A stretch of DNA of 64,000 bases from S015-6 sp964479535 (GCA_964479535.1 CAYZMM010000006.1:62001-126000); one strand, 5' to 3'. Shown: positions 1 through 9,744, numbered from the stretch's first letter. A program made the numbers and translations. Notes: generated by a model not told the origin, from the letters alone.

Positions 1-145
1 CGTGTCAACAGATGGTTGCGTCCTTTTACGTTTTTATTTTGTGAAGGCTTGGTTACTCTTTGTGTTGAAAGCATCACGTGAAATGAGGTAGAAGATGGGT
101 TGAAGGAAAGGCGTCGACCGGACGCAGACGGAGCAGGGGCAGCCC

Positions 146-2773
146 GTGACCGAGCAGACACCTATGATGAGACAGTACTTGCGGATTAAGGGGCAATACC
201 CTGATTCAATTCTTTTTTTTAGACTCGGGGATTTCTACGAGATGTTTTTCGAGGATGCGGAGCTCGCCTCCCGGGAACTCGACCTCACCCTTACGAGCAG
301 GAACAAGAGCTCTCCGGACAAGGTCCCCCTCTGCGGCGTTCCTTACCACGCGGCCTCGGGATATATCTCCCGGCTGATCTCCAAGGGATACAAGGTGGCG
401 ATCTGCGACCAGGTGGAGGACCCGCGCCAGGCCAAGGGCATCGTGCGGCGGGAGGTCACCCGGGTGGTCACCCCCGGTCTGGTGCTCGAGGCGGAGAACC
501 TGGAGGCGGATCACAACAACTTCCTCCTCGCCCTCGCTCCTGCGGATCGGCAGGAAGGGAGCCGGTACGGCCTGGCCTACGTGGACATCTCCACCGGGGA
601 TTTCCGTGTCGCGGAGACCGAGGCTTTTTCCACGGTGGAGGACGAGATGCTGCGGATCGATGCCCGGGAAGTGCTCCTCCCCGAAGACCTGGACCTGGAG
701 AAGATCCTCGGCCCGATCTACCTGGGACGGAAGCCCCCGCTCTGGAACCCCCGGGCGCCCGCGTTCTTCGCCTTCGAGTCGGCGTGCGCCCTGCTCGAGA
801 GGCAGTTCGGGCCCGAGCGGATCCAGCAGATGATCGCGCAAGGGCTTCGCAAGGCCCTGTCCGCGGCCGGGGCCCTGCTCGTATACCTGCAGGAGACGCA
901 GAAGCAGCTTCCCGGCCATCTTCACGGGATCACCCCGTACCAGATTCAGGACTACATGGTCCTGGACGATTCGGCCCTGCGCAATCTGGAGATCGTGCAG
1001 ACCTGGATGGATCGGTCCAAGAAAAACAGCCTCCTCGGTGTGCTGGACGCAACGGAAACCGCCATGGGGGCGAGGCTTCTGCGGCGATGGGTTCAATACC
1101 CCCTGCTTCAGGCCTCCAGAATAAATAGAAGGCTGGACGCCGTGGAAGAGCTCACGGCAAGGGAGATCGAACGGGCCGCCCTTCGGGACGCCCTGAAGGA
1201 GATGCAGGACCTGGAGAGGCTGAACAGCCGGATCAGCCTAGGCATCGCCAACCCCCGGGACCTGGTCAGCCTGCGCGAGTCCCTCGCCAAAGTGCCGTTG
1301 CTCCTCGACCGTCTTGTCGGCCTGTCTGCGGAGGCGCTCCAGGACCTTCGCCGGCACATCGACCCGATGGAGGACGTGGCCGGCGTCCTGCAGCCCGCCC
1401 TGGTGGACGAGCCACCGATCACGGTCCGGGAGGGAGGGATCTTCCGGGAAGGCTACAGCGCCGAGCTGGACGATCTCCGGTCCGCTTCCCGTGACGGCAA
1501 GCGGTGGATCGCGTCCCTCGAGGCCGGGGAGCGGCAGAGAACCGGCATCGCCTCCCTCAAGGTGCGGTACAACAAGGTCTTCGGTTACTACATCGAAGTC
1601 ACCCGGGCGAACCTGGCGTCCGTGCCCGAGGACTACGATCGGAAACAGACCCTGGCGAATGCCGAGCGCTTCGCCACCCCGGCACTCAAAGAGTACGAGC
1701 AGAAGGTGGTCGGCGCCGAGGAGCGCGCGCAGAACCTGGAGTACGAGCTCTTCCAGGAGGTGCGAATTCGGGTGGCGGAGCAGTCCCTGCGGGTCCGGAC
1801 GACTGCCCAGTCGATCGCCGAGCTGGACGTGCTCGCCTGCCTGGCCGAGGTGGCGGTCCGGAACCACTACACCCGGCCCGAGATCTGCACGACCGACGAG
1901 CTGGTCATCTGGGAGGGCAGGCACCCGGTCATCGAGCAGATGCCCCTCGAGGAGAGGTTCGTGCCGAACGACACCTGCCTGGACGGCAAGAACAACCGGA
2001 TGGTGATCATTACGGGACCGAACATGTCCGGCAAGTCCACCTACATGCGGCAGATCGCACTGATCGTTCTCATGGCCCAGATGGGGGGCTTCGTGCCGGC
2101 CGCCTCCGCAAGGGTGGGCCTGGTGGACCGGATCTTCACCCGCGTGGGCGCCATGGACAACCTGGTCCGGGGGCAGTCCACCTTCATGGTGGAAATGAAG
2201 GAGGCGGCTCACATCCTGGAGAGGGCGACGCCCCGCAGCCTGATCCTCCTGGACGAGGTCGGCCGTGGCACGTCCACCTTCGACGGGGTGAGCATCGCCT
2301 GGGCCATCGCCGAGTTCATCGATCGCCAGGTGAACGCGCGCACCCTCTTCGCCACCCATTACCACGAGCTGGCCGAACTCGCCAGCCTCTACCCGACCAT
2401 CAAGAACTGTCACGTCTCGGTCAAGGAGTGGGGCGAGAACATCCTGTTTCTGCGCAAGGTGATGGAGGGGTCCTCGAGCCACAGCTACGGCATTCAGGTG
2501 GCGCGCCTGGCGGGAGTGCCCTCCACCGTGATCCAGAGGGCGGGGGAGATTCTCGAGAATCTGGAATCCGGACAGTGGGACGAGGAAGGGGAGCCCCGGC
2601 TCGCCCCCTCCCGCAGGGTGCGCAAGCAACCGGAGGAAGAGCAGCCCTCTCTGTTTTCCGCCGCCCACGGGGTCGAGGAGGACATACGCGGATTGAATCT
2701 TCCGGAGATGACGCCTCTGGAGGCGTTGAACAAGCTGCAGGAGCTGCAGGAGCGGCTCCTGAAGAAAGGATGA
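146..2773 (+). CDS. mutS: DNA mismatch repair protein MutS
   Basis: Recognises base mismatches and small loops and recruits MutL in an ATP-dependent way. At 875 aa it is full length for bacterial MutS. The mismatch-wedge motif G-D-F-Y-E is near residues 28-32. The P-loop TGPNMSGKST is near residue 622, followed by DEVGRGTSTFDG and the ATHYHEL switch region. The C-terminal 25 residues form the short helical tail (PLEALNKLQELQERL) typical of the dimer/tetramer region. The start is GTG at 146, preceded by a GGAG-like stretch; ATG at 164 is a possible alternative. The stop overlaps the next start as ATGA (2770-2773), so xerD is probably translationally coupled. Confidence 0.97.
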   Translation: MTEQTPMMRQYLRIKGQYPDSILFFRLGDFYEMFFEDAELASRELDLTLTSRNKSSPDKVPLCGVPYHAASGYISRLISKGYKVAICDQVEDPRQAKGIVRREVTRVVTPGLVLEAENLEADHNNFLLALAPADRQEGSRYGLAYVDISTGDFRVAETEAFSTVEDEMLRIDAREVLLPEDLDLEKILGPIYLGRKPPLWNPRAPAFFAFESACALLERQFGPERIQQMIAQGLRKALSAAGALLVYLQETQKQLPGHLHGITPYQIQDYMVLDDSALRNLEIVQTWMDRSKKNSLLGVLDATETAMGARLLRRWVQYPLLQASRINRRLDAVEELTAREIERAALRDALKEMQDLERLNSRISLGIANPRDLVSLRESLAKVPLLLDRLVGLSAEALQDLRRHIDPMEDVAGVLQPALVDEPPITVREGGIFREGYSAELDDLRSASRDGKRWIASLEAGERQRTGIASLKVRYNKVFGYYIEVTRANLASVPEDYDRKQTLANAERFATPALKEYEQKVVGAEERAQNLEYELFQEVRIRVAEQSLRVRTTAQSIAELDVLACLAEVAVRNHYTRPEICTTDELVIWEGRHPVIEQMPLEERFVPNDTCLDGKNNRMVIITGPNMSGKSTYMRQIALIVLMAQMGGFVPAASARVGLVDRIFTRVGAMDNLVRGQSTFMVEMKEAAHILERATPRSLILLDEVGRGTSTFDGVSIAWAIAEFIDRQVNARTLFATHYHELAELASLYPTIKNCHVSVKEWGENILFLRKVMEGSSSHSYGIQVARLAGVPSTVIQRAGEILENLESGQWDEEGEPRLAPSRRVRKQPEEEQPSLFSAAHGVEEDIRGLNLPEMTPLEALNKLQELQERLLKKG

Positions 2774-3693
2774 AACGGTTGGCCAGAAGGGACACGGAAA
2801 AAGTCCACCGGCTGCTGGACGCCTACCTCGACCTCCTGCGCGTGGAAAGGGGCCTGGCCCGCAACACCCTCGAGGCGTACAGCCGGGACCTGACAGAATA
2901 CCTTCAGTGGGTGGAGAGCACGCTCGAGCGACCTCTGCGCGACGTGCGGGACGGGGACCTGCGGTTCTACTTCCTCGGCAAGAAGCAGGAGGGCATGTCG
3001 GCACGCTCGATTCGGCGCAAGGCGAGCAGCCTGCGGGGCCTGCACCGTTTCCTCCAGAAAGAGGGGTATATGAAAGAGGACCCCACCGCGCTGCTCGATC
3101 TGCCGCGCCTGGGGACCCCCCTGCCCAGGGACCTGACCCTCGTCGAGGTGGACCGGCTCCTGGCGCAGCCCGACCCGGCCGAGCCCCTGGGCCTGCGGAA
3201 CCAGGCCATGCTCGAACTCCTCTACGCCACGGGCCTCCGGGTGTCGGAACTGCTGGCATTGACCCTCAAGGACCTGAACCTGGAGGTGGGTTACGTGGTG
3301 GCCTACGGCAAGGGCAGGAAGGAGCGGCTCGTGCCGGTGGGCGAGGTGGCCTTGGAGACGCTCAAGGAATATCTGGCCCGGGTCCGTCCGGGGCTGGCCA
3401 AATCGAAGCGGGTCTCCCATGTCTTCCTGAACCGGTCCGGCCGTCCCCTGAGCAGGCAGGGGTTCTGGAAGATCCTCCACCGGTACGCGCTCCAGGCCGG
3501 CATCTCGTCGCCCGTGACCCCCCATGTCCTCCGGCACTCATTCGCCACGCACCTGCTGGAGAGGGGGGCGGACCTGCGTTCCGTGCAGATCATGCTCGGC
3601 CACGCGAGCATCTCGACCACACAGATCTACACGCATCTGAACAAGGAGAAACTGAAACAGATCTACCAGCGCCACCACCCCCGGGCCAAGTGA
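2770..3693 (+). CDS. xerD: Site-specific tyrosine recombinase XerD/XerC-like
   Basis: A 307-aa tyrosine recombinase of the XerC/XerD group, which resolves chromosome dimers at dif with FtsK. It has an N-terminal SAM-like core-binding domain (about residues 12-100, with LARNTLEAYSRDL) and a catalytic domain with ATGLRVSELL (first Arg, about residue 156), HVLRHSFATHLLERGADL (His-x-x-Arg), LGHASISTT and the nucleophile in IYTHL near residue 288. The start ATG at 2770 overlaps the mutS stop. It lies in the housekeeping block rather than next to mobile genes, which favours the cell's own Xer over a phage integrase. XerC versus XerD cannot be settled by eye. Confidence 0.9.
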   Translation: MKRLARRDTEKVHRLLDAYLDLLRVERGLARNTLEAYSRDLTEYLQWVESTLERPLRDVRDGDLRFYFLGKKQEGMSARSIRRKASSLRGLHRFLQKEGYMKEDPTALLDLPRLGTPLPRDLTLVEVDRLLAQPDPAEPLGLRNQAMLELLYATGLRVSELLALTLKDLNLEVGYVVAYGKGRKERLVPVGEVALETLKEYLARVRPGLAKSKRVSHVFLNRSGRPLSRQGFWKILHRYALQAGISSPVTPHVLRHSFATHLLERGADLRSVQIMLGHASISTTQIYTHLNKEKLKQIYQRHHPRAK

Positions 3694-3739
3694 CGGAGCC
3701 TGTGTTCGCAGAACAAAGGCTCCGTGATACCCGCAGGGG

Positions 3740-3830
3740 CCGTCATTCCCGTTTCCACGGGAATGACGGCAGAGGTGCTAAGGGATTCCCACTCCCCGCT
3801 TTCGCGGGGACAGGCTTCGTGGGAATGACG
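3740..3830. repeat. Intergenic palindromic repeats (GTCATTCCCG type)
   Basis: Between xerD and the next gene (3694-3851) are two hairpins. The first is a 13-bp perfect inverted repeat, CCGTCATTCCCGT / ACGGGAATGACGG, at 3740-3752 and 3757-3769. The second, about 3785-3828, has an inner CCCCGC-TTTC-GCGGGG stem and outer TTCCCAC/GTGGGAA arms, followed by another GGAATGACG. The shared ATTCCC/GGGAATGACG vocabulary suggests a dispersed REP-like family. Neither has a T-tract, so they are not classical terminators. Confidence 0.7.
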
Positions 3831-3851
3831 AGTGCGAGGCAAGGGTACCAG

Positions 3852-6512
3852 ATGCAAGTGATCACCACACACATAAACGCGGATTTCGATTCCCTGGGGT
3901 CGATGATCGCCGCGAAGAAGCTCTACCCGGAAGCGCTGCTCGTCTTCCCCGGATCCCAGGAGAAGAGCCTCCGGCGGTTCTTCCTGGAGAGCGTCCTCTA
4001 CACGGTCCCCTTCGAGAAGCTGAAGCGGATCGACCTGGCGAGCGTCACCCGGCTCATCCTCGTCGACATTCGCCAGTGGGACCGGATCGGCCGGTTCCAG
4101 CAGGTCGTGGACGACCCGAACGTGGAGGTCCACGTTTACGATCATCACCCCCCCACGGGCCGCGACATACAGGGCGACACGGAGGTCTACAAGCCCTACG
4201 GGGCCAACGTCACCCTGATGGTGGAACTGTTGCAGGAGCGGGCGATCCCCCTCACGCCGGAAGAGGCGACGATTCTCATGCTCGGAATCTACGAAGACAC
4301 CGGCTCCCTCACCTTTTCCTCCACCACGGCCAACGACCTGCGGGCGGCGGCCCATCTGCTCGAGTGCGGCGCCGACTTGAACTCGGTGTCGAATCTGATC
4401 ACGCCGGAGCTCACCCAGGAGCAGATCGAGATCCTGAACGAGCTGATTCAGACCCGCAGGGTGTACAAGGTGCGGGGCGTGGACGTGAACATCGCCGAGG
4501 CGAGCGCCGAGGGGTACGTGGGCGACCTGGCCGTGCTGGTGCACAAGCTCAAGGACATGGAAAACCTGAACGTCCTGTTCGTGCTCGCCCGCATGGAGAA
4601 CCGCATCTTCTTCGTGGCAAGGAGCAGGATTTCCGAGATCGATGTCGGCGTGATCGCCCGCGAATTCGGCGGGGGCGGTCATCCCACGGCCGCCTCGGCG
4701 ACGGTCAAGGATCTGACCCTGTTCCAGGTCCGTGAACGCCTGCTGGCCCTGCTGGACGAACACCTGCAGCCGAAGGACGAGAAAGAAAAGGTTCGCGAAT
4801 ACATGACCTTCCCCGTGAAGGCCATGCTCGCGGACGCCACGATCCTGGAGGCTGCAGAGGCCCTCAACCGGTACAACATCAACAGCCTGCCGATCCTGGA
4901 GGGAGACCGGGTCTGTGGGATTCTCACGCGGCAGACCGTGGAGAAGGCGGCCTACCACGGGCTCCGAAATCGGAAGGTCAGCGAAGTGATGAGCACCGAT
5001 TTCGTCACCCTGACCCCGGACGATCCCCTGCGCAAGGCCCAGGATCTGCTCCTGAAGGGCAGCCAGCGCTTCATCCCTGTGATGGAGGGCTGGAAGCTGA
5101 CCGGGATCCTCTCCCGAACGGACTTGCTGCGCAGCATCGCAGGCTCGCTGCCTGCGCCGCACAGAGATCCGTCGGTGGAGGAGGAGACCACCCAAGGCAG
5201 GGAGAGGCGGGTGGCGCGGCTGATGCGCGAGAGGATTCCGGCCCCGGTCTTCCGGATGCTCAAGGAGTTCGGAGAGATCGCCGAGTCGCTCGGGATGCAC
5301 GCATACCTGGTCGGCGGCGTGGTCCGGGACTGCCTGCTCCGGAGGGACAACCTGGACATCGACATCGTGGTGGAGGGAGACGGTCTCCTGTTCGCCCAGA
5401 AGCTCTGTGACCGTTACGGGGCACGCAAGCGAAGCCACGAGCGGTTCGGCACGGCCCGGGTCATCTTCCCGGACGAGTTCCGGATCGATGTGGCTACGGC
5501 CCGGCTCGAGTATTACGACAAGCCGGCATCCCTGCCGAACGTGGAGTGGAGCTCCCTCAAGCTCGACCTCTTCCGCCGGGACTTCACCATGAACAGCCTG
5601 GCCGTCCGTCTCGAGCCTGCGCGGTTCGGCGAGCTAGTGGACTTCTTCGGCGGCGAAAAGGACATCAAGGACAAGGTGGTCCGGGTCATCCAGAACCTGA
5701 GCTTCGTGGAGGACCCGACCCGGATCTATCGGGCCCTGCGCTTTTCCGAGCGCTTCGACTTCTCTCTCGGGCACCAGACCCGCGCGCTCATGCAGAGCGC
5801 GATTCAGCTCGGGCTGCCCGATCAGCTCGACGGCAGAAGGCTCATGGGAGAGCTGAAGCTGATCCTCCAGGAGCCGGGGGTCCGGGAGATCCTGGAGAGG
5901 ATGCAGGAGCTCGGCCTGCTTCGCGTGATCCATCCGGACCTCGCGCTCAACAAGCGGCTCCGGGCGATCCTGGAGAAGTCAGGCCAGGTCTCCTCCTGGT
6001 TTCGGTTCCTGTACCTGGACATCCCGTGGGAGGAGTGGCGGTTCAACCTGCTCTGCCTGCTCGCCCTTCTGGATGATCAGGCCGTCATGGAAGCGCGTAG
6101 ACGTCTCGCCATCGTGGGCAAGCGGTTGACCGGCATACTCCAAGCAAAGGCAGAGGGCGAAAAGGTGCTCAAGAAGATCGCGGCGGGCGGAAGAGAGCTC
6201 AAGCCGGGCCAGCTCTACCGGTTGCTCCATCGCCTGCCCATCGAGGTCCTCCTCTACCTGATGACCAAGACCACCCGGGAGAAGACCCGCAAGGCGCTCT
6301 CCCTGTACATCACGAGGCTTCGTTCCATTCGGGTATCGGTGACCGGCGCGGATCTGCAGGAGATGGGATACAAGCCCGGGCCCCGGTACAAGGATATCCT
6401 GGAGAAGGTGATGGAGGCGAAACTGAACGGTCACGTCACGGATCGAAAGACAGAGAGGGACTGGATCCTCCGCCACTTTCCCTTCGAGGAGGGGGAGGCC
6501 GGTTCTCGTTGA
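3852..6512 (+). CDS. DHH-CBS-tRNA nucleotidyltransferase/poly(A) polymerase fusion protein
   Basis: An 886-aa multidomain protein. The N-terminus is a DHH phosphoesterase domain (HINADFDSLGS near residue 8; VYDHHPPTG near residue 97) with a DHHA1 module (GGGGHPTAAS near residue 276). Two CBS repeats follow (about 315-430). The rest is a class II nucleotidyltransferase head (YLVGGVVRDCLL near residue 483, then DNLDIDIVVEGDG with the metal-binding Asp pair) and an RNA-binding region. This architecture is known from Deltaproteobacteria and other lineages as an A-adding or CCA-type tRNA nucleotidyltransferase fused to DHH/CBS. Which nucleotides it adds is not visible. The start is the first ATG after the intergenic repeats; the long open frame upstream of it overlaps xerD and is a shadow. 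Confidence 0.88.
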   Translation: MQVITTHINADFDSLGSMIAAKKLYPEALLVFPGSQEKSLRRFFLESVLYTVPFEKLKRIDLASVTRLILVDIRQWDRIGRFQQVVDDPNVEVHVYDHHPPTGRDIQGDTEVYKPYGANVTLMVELLQERAIPLTPEEATILMLGIYEDTGSLTFSSTTANDLRAAAHLLECGADLNSVSNLITPELTQEQIEILNELIQTRRVYKVRGVDVNIAEASAEGYVGDLAVLVHKLKDMENLNVLFVLARMENRIFFVARSRISEIDVGVIAREFGGGGHPTAASATVKDLTLFQVRERLLALLDEHLQPKDEKEKVREYMTFPVKAMLADATILEAAEALNRYNINSLPILEGDRVCGILTRQTVEKAAYHGLRNRKVSEVMSTDFVTLTPDDPLRKAQDLLLKGSQRFIPVMEGWKLTGILSRTDLLRSIAGSLPAPHRDPSVEEETTQGRERRVARLMRERIPAPVFRMLKEFGEIAESLGMHAYLVGGVVRDCLLRRDNLDIDIVVEGDGLLFAQKLCDRYGARKRSHERFGTARVIFPDEFRIDVATARLEYYDKPASLPNVEWSSLKLDLFRRDFTMNSLAVRLEPARFGELVDFFGGEKDIKDKVVRVIQNLSFVEDPTRIYRALRFSERFDFSLGHQTRALMQSAIQLGLPDQLDGRRLMGELKLILQEPGVREILERMQELGLLRVIHPDLALNKRLRAILEKSGQVSSWFRFLYLDIPWEEWRFNLLCLLALLDDQAVMEARRRLAIVGKRLTGILQAKAEGEKVLKKIAAGGRELKPGQLYRLLHRLPIEVLLYLMTKTTREKTRKALSLYITRLRSIRVSVTGADLQEMGYKPGPRYKDILEKVMEAKLNGHVTDRKTERDWILRHFPFEEGEAGSR

Positions 6513-6544
6513 CAAAAAGCGAAACCATCTGCTAGAGGTCTTCT

Positions 6545-7198
6545 ATGGATCTACAACGTCTGGCGATCGTGGTGCCGCCTCTGCTCCTGGCGATCACCTT
6601 TCACGAGGCCATGCACGGTTATGCAGCCTACCGCCTGGGCGACCCCACCGCCAAGCTGAAGGGCCGCCTGACCTTGAATCCCCGCGTTCACATCGACCCT
6701 GTCGGCTCGGTGATCGTTCCCGCGGTGCTCTTCCTGATGAATGCACCCTTTCTGTTCGGGTGGGCAAAGCCGGTGCCGGTGAACTACTTCCGTCTCCGGA
6801 ACCCGAAGCAGGACATGGTTTGGGTCGCCGCATCGGGCCCGCTCACCAACCTTGCCCTGGCGGCCGTGAGCGGCATCTTCTATCAGGTGGTCCTGATGCT
6901 CGCCTCGGTGCTTCCCCCGTCGACCTACATGTTCCTCGGGTTCTTCAAGGGCATGGCCGAGTTCAGTGTGGCCATCAATGTGCTTCTGGCCGTCTTCAAC
7001 CTGATACCCGTACCCCCCCTTGACGGAGGCCGCATACTTGTGGGGCTGCTTCCGAGGGAACAGGCCGGGATGGTCAGCAACGTGGAACCCTTCGGCATGT
7101 TCCTCGTCATCGGGCTGATCTTTCTCAATCCCTTCGGCCTGATGAGCCATGTCTGGCGATTGATGTCATTGCTGACCCGAACCCTGCTCGGGGTGTAG
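6545..7198 (+). CDS. Site-2 protease (M50) family membrane metalloprotease
   Basis: A 217-aa polytopic membrane protein. The zinc-binding HEAMH lies at residues 20-24 in the first hydrophobic segment. The second metal-ligand motif NLIPVPPLDGG is near residues 150-160 at the start of a later membrane segment. Both are diagnostic of the short, PDZ-less rhomboid-sized M50 group. It is predicted to cleave within the membrane; its substrate is unknown. It sits 32 bp downstream of the nucleotidyltransferase gene and 24 bp before scpA. In related genomes a tryptophanyl-tRNA synthetase gene often lies here, but none is present. Confidence 0.9.
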   Translation: MDLQRLAIVVPPLLLAITFHEAMHGYAAYRLGDPTAKLKGRLTLNPRVHIDPVGSVIVPAVLFLMNAPFLFGWAKPVPVNYFRLRNPKQDMVWVAASGPLTNLALAAVSGIFYQVVLMLASVLPPSTYMFLGFFKGMAEFSVAINVLLAVFNLIPVPPLDGGRILVGLLPREQAGMVSNVEPFGMFLVIGLIFLNPFGLMSHVWRLMSLLTRTLLGV

Positions 7199-7222
7199 GC
7201 GCGACCCGGGAATAGAGAGTCC

Positions 7223-7993
7223 ATGACCTACCAGGTGAAAGTTCAGGACTTCGAAGGTCCTCTCGATCTCTTGCTCCATCTGATACGCAAGAACGAGCTT
7301 GACATCTACAGCGTCCCTGTAGCGGAAATCGCCAGTCAGTACCTGGAATACGTGAGCGTGATGGAGTCGCTCAACCTGGACGGCGTGGGCGACTTCCTGG
7401 TCATGGCCGCCACCCTGGCCTATCACAAGTCCAGGATGCTCCTGCCCACGCCGGCGGAGGCGGAGGACGACGACGAGGATGAATTCGAATCCCTCGAGTC
7501 CCTTCGCCTGCGGCTCATCGAGTACCAGCGCTACAAGGAGGTGGGCCAGGCTCTCGGGGAGAGGGATTTGCTCAACCGGGATGTCTTCAAGGTGCATCTC
7601 GCCACGGACGGCCAGGACGTGGACGAAGAGCCGCCCATCCTGAAGGCGAGCCTCTTCGATCTGCTGGACGCCTTCCGGAAGGTGATCGAGCAGGCCCCGA
7701 AAGAGACCCTTCACGAGGTGATGCCGGAACGCATCCGGATGGTGGACCGTATCGTCGAGGTCCTGGACATGCTCACGGCCCGGGAGTATCTCGGGTTCGA
7801 GGAGCTCTTCGAAGGGGTGCCCTCACGGGAGGGAATCATCGTCACCTTCCTGTCGATCCTTGAGCTCGTCCGTCTGCACCTGATCCGGGCGTATCAGTTC
7901 GAGGCCTTCGGGCCGGTGCAGTTGCGGGCCCTTTCCGGCGGGGAGGAGCAGAAGGACAAACTGAAGGAGACCCTGCGAAGCCGTGAATCCTGA
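7223..7993 (+). CDS. scpA: Segregation and condensation protein ScpA
   Basis: The kleisin subunit of the SMC-ScpAB condensin complex, which bridges SMC heads in chromosome organisation. At 256 aa it shows the characteristic N-terminus (VQDFEGPLDLLLHLIRKNELDIYSVPVAEIASQYLEY), with an acidic linker near residues 82-90 and the C-terminal winged-helix segment (TFLSILELVRLHLIRAYQ) that contacts SMC. The start is ATG at 7223. The 3' end overlaps the scpB start by about 11 bp, consistent with co-translation of the two partners. Confidence 0.95.
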   Translation: MTYQVKVQDFEGPLDLLLHLIRKNELDIYSVPVAEIASQYLEYVSVMESLNLDGVGDFLVMAATLAYHKSRMLLPTPAEAEDDDEDEFESLESLRLRLIEYQRYKEVGQALGERDLLNRDVFKVHLATDGQDVDEEPPILKASLFDLLDAFRKVIEQAPKETLHEVMPERIRMVDRIVEVLDMLTAREYLGFEELFEGVPSREGIIVTFLSILELVRLHLIRAYQFEAFGPVQLRALSGGEEQKDKLKETLRSRES

Positions 7994-8993
7994 AGAGAAG
8001 AACGCGAACGCTCTCCCTGATGAACCAGACGGGCGGGAAGACGATGTCGAGGAATTTCCCGGGGTCGGCCACGAGCGGGAGGATCCGGAGCGGCCCGGCG
8101 ATGTGGCGGATGCAGCCGGGTCGGAGGGCAGCAGGTTGAAATCGATCCTGGAGGCGATCATCTTCGTGTCGGAACAGCCGGTCTCGCTGGACAGGATGTC
8201 CGCCGTGCTGCCCGACTGTCCGAAGAAGAAGCTCAAAGAGATTCTCGAGGAGCTGGAACGGGAGTACGAGGAACGGGAAGGGGCCCTGGAAATCGTCCAG
8301 GTGGCAAACGGGTACGCGTTTCGGACGCGGGCGGAGTTCGCCCCCTGGCTCGGGCGCCTTCGGCAGCAGAAGTTCGCCCGGCTGAGCCGCGCCGCCCTGG
8401 AAACTCTGGCGATCGTGGCCTACCGTCAGCCTGTCACACGGGCCGAGGCGGAGCAGATCCGGGGCGTGGACAGCGGCGCCGTTCTGGGCACCCTCTTGGA
8501 GAGGAGACTCCTTCGAATCCTTGGCAGAAAGGAGGTCGCCGGAAGGCCCATCCTGTACGGGACGACCCAGGAGTTCCTCGAGCTCTTCGGCCTGAACAGC
8601 CTGAAGGACCTGCCCACCCTGCGGGAAATCAAGGACATGGTCGAGACCGGCGACGAGGGCCAGGAGGGGTCGGACCAGGATCGGGCGGAGATAGAGGTGG
8701 TGGGGGATGAGGCGGCTGCACCGGGGGATTCTGGCTCTCAGGGCGAGGAAGAGCAGAGGCAGGAAGAATACGAAGAAGACGACGAGGGGGAATACGTCGG
8801 CGACGAAGAGGTGTGGTCAGACGACGAGGAGCCCCTCGGCGAGGACGGAATCACAACCGGAGAGCTGGACGAGATCCTGAAGAGCACCCGTACGCGCCTG
8901 GAGCTCTACGAAGCGGACGCAGAAGAGGAAGAGGCCCCCGAAGAAGATGAAGGGTCGGACCCGAAGGAGAGTGAAGAGCCGCATGAAGGCTGA
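7983..8993 (+). CDS. scpB: Segregation and condensation protein ScpB with acidic C-terminal extension
   Basis: The kite subunit of condensin, partner of ScpA. The two winged-helix domains occupy about residues 45-220 (LKSILEAIIFVSEQPVSLD; RAALETLAIVAYRQPVTRAEAE; RGVDSGAVLGTLLERRLLRILGRKEVAGRPILYGTT). Beyond residue 225 is a roughly 110-residue extension very rich in Glu and Asp, which is low complexity and probably disordered. The family is usually near 200 aa, so the 336-aa length comes from this tail and a short N-terminal acidic lead. The start is GTG at 7983 inside scpA. The last 11 bp overlap the rluB start. Confidence 0.93.
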   Translation: MNPEEKNANALPDEPDGREDDVEEFPGVGHEREDPERPGDVADAAGSEGSRLKSILEAIIFVSEQPVSLDRMSAVLPDCPKKKLKEILEELEREYEEREGALEIVQVANGYAFRTRAEFAPWLGRLRQQKFARLSRAALETLAIVAYRQPVTRAEAEQIRGVDSGAVLGTLLERRLLRILGRKEVAGRPILYGTTQEFLELFGLNSLKDLPTLREIKDMVETGDEGQEGSDQDRAEIEVVGDEAAAPGDSGSQGEEEQRQEEYEEDDEGEYVGDEEVWSDDEEPLGEDGITTGELDEILKSTRTRLELYEADAEEEEAPEEDEGSDPKESEEPHEG

Positions 8994-9744
8994 CCCGAAG
9001 GTCTCCGGTGAGAGACTCGCCCGTTTCCTGGCCAGGTCCGGGACCGCCTCCAGGCGGCACGCAGAGGAGATGATTCGCGAAGGCCGCGTCACCCTGAACG
9101 GAAAGGCCGTACGCGAGCCGGTAACGAGTGTGGACGCGGCAAAGGATTCGGTCCGAGTCGACGGAAAGAGGGTCAAGCCCGCCGCGCCGGTCTACTTCGT
9201 CCTGCACAAGCCGCGGAACATGCTCTGCACCATGGAGGATCCCCGCGGGCGTCCCTGCGTCGGCGACCTGCTGGCCGGCATCAAGGGGAGGCCCTATCCG
9301 GTCGGGCGTCTCGATTTCGATGCGGAGGGTCTTCTGCTCTGCACGAACGACGGCGAACTGGCCCAGCGCATCCTTCATCCGCGATACAAGGTCAGGAAGG
9401 TCTATCACGTCAAGGTCAAAGGCGTGCCGGGCCGGAAGGTGATCGACCGCCTGCGGAGCGGGGTCGTCCTGGACGGCAGGAAGACGGCGCCGGCAGGAGT
9501 CTCCCTCCTGAAGCGAGGCGACCGGAACTGCTGGCTCCGCATGACCCTGTACGAGGGCAGAAACCGGCAGGTGAAGCGCATGCTCGAGCGGTTTCGCTAT
9601 CAGGTGCTGAAGCTCAAACGGGTCGCCGTAGGCCCGCTAGCCCTGGAGGGGCTTCCGAAAGGAGGGCTTCGGAAGCTCAGGCCGGAGGAATTGCAGAAGC
9701 TGCAGGAACGGGTCGCCGGGGTTGACAAAGAAAGAAAGCGATAA
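8983..9744 (+). CDS. rluB: 23S rRNA pseudouridine synthase RluB-like
   Basis: A 253-aa enzyme of the RsuA/RluB/RluE group, which isomerises uridine in rRNA. The N-terminal S4 RNA-binding domain spans about residues 8-70 (GERLARFLARSGTASRRHAEEMI). The catalytic motif GRLDFDAEGLLLCTNDGEL is near residue 107, carrying the nucleophilic Asp, with a later EGRNRQVKRM block. S4 plus this length fits RluB better than RluC/D. The chosen ATG (8983) lies inside the scpB end; an upstream in-frame ATG at 8947 would add 12 non-conserved basic residues. The scpA-scpB-rluB order is widespread in bacteria. Confidence 0.92.
   Translation: MKADPKVSGERLARFLARSGTASRRHAEEMIREGRVTLNGKAVREPVTSVDAAKDSVRVDGKRVKPAAPVYFVLHKPRNMLCTMEDPRGRPCVGDLLAGIKGRPYPVGRLDFDAEGLLLCTNDGELAQRILHPRYKVRKVYHVKVKGVPGRKVIDRLRSGVVLDGRKTAPAGVSLLKRGDRNCWLRMTLYEGRNRQVKRMLERFRYQVLKLKRVAVGPLALEGLPKGGLRKLRPEELQKLQERVAGVDKERKR

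Noticed and set aside
1238..3259. Long minus-strand open frame (673 aa) across mutS
   Set aside because: High-GC shadow of mutS/xerD; low-complexity Pro/Gly/Arg/His composition and no motifs.
3663..5438. 591-aa minus-strand frame opposite the DHH-nucleotidyltransferase gene
   Set aside because: Antisense shadow of a clearly conserved gene; no start signal or domain.
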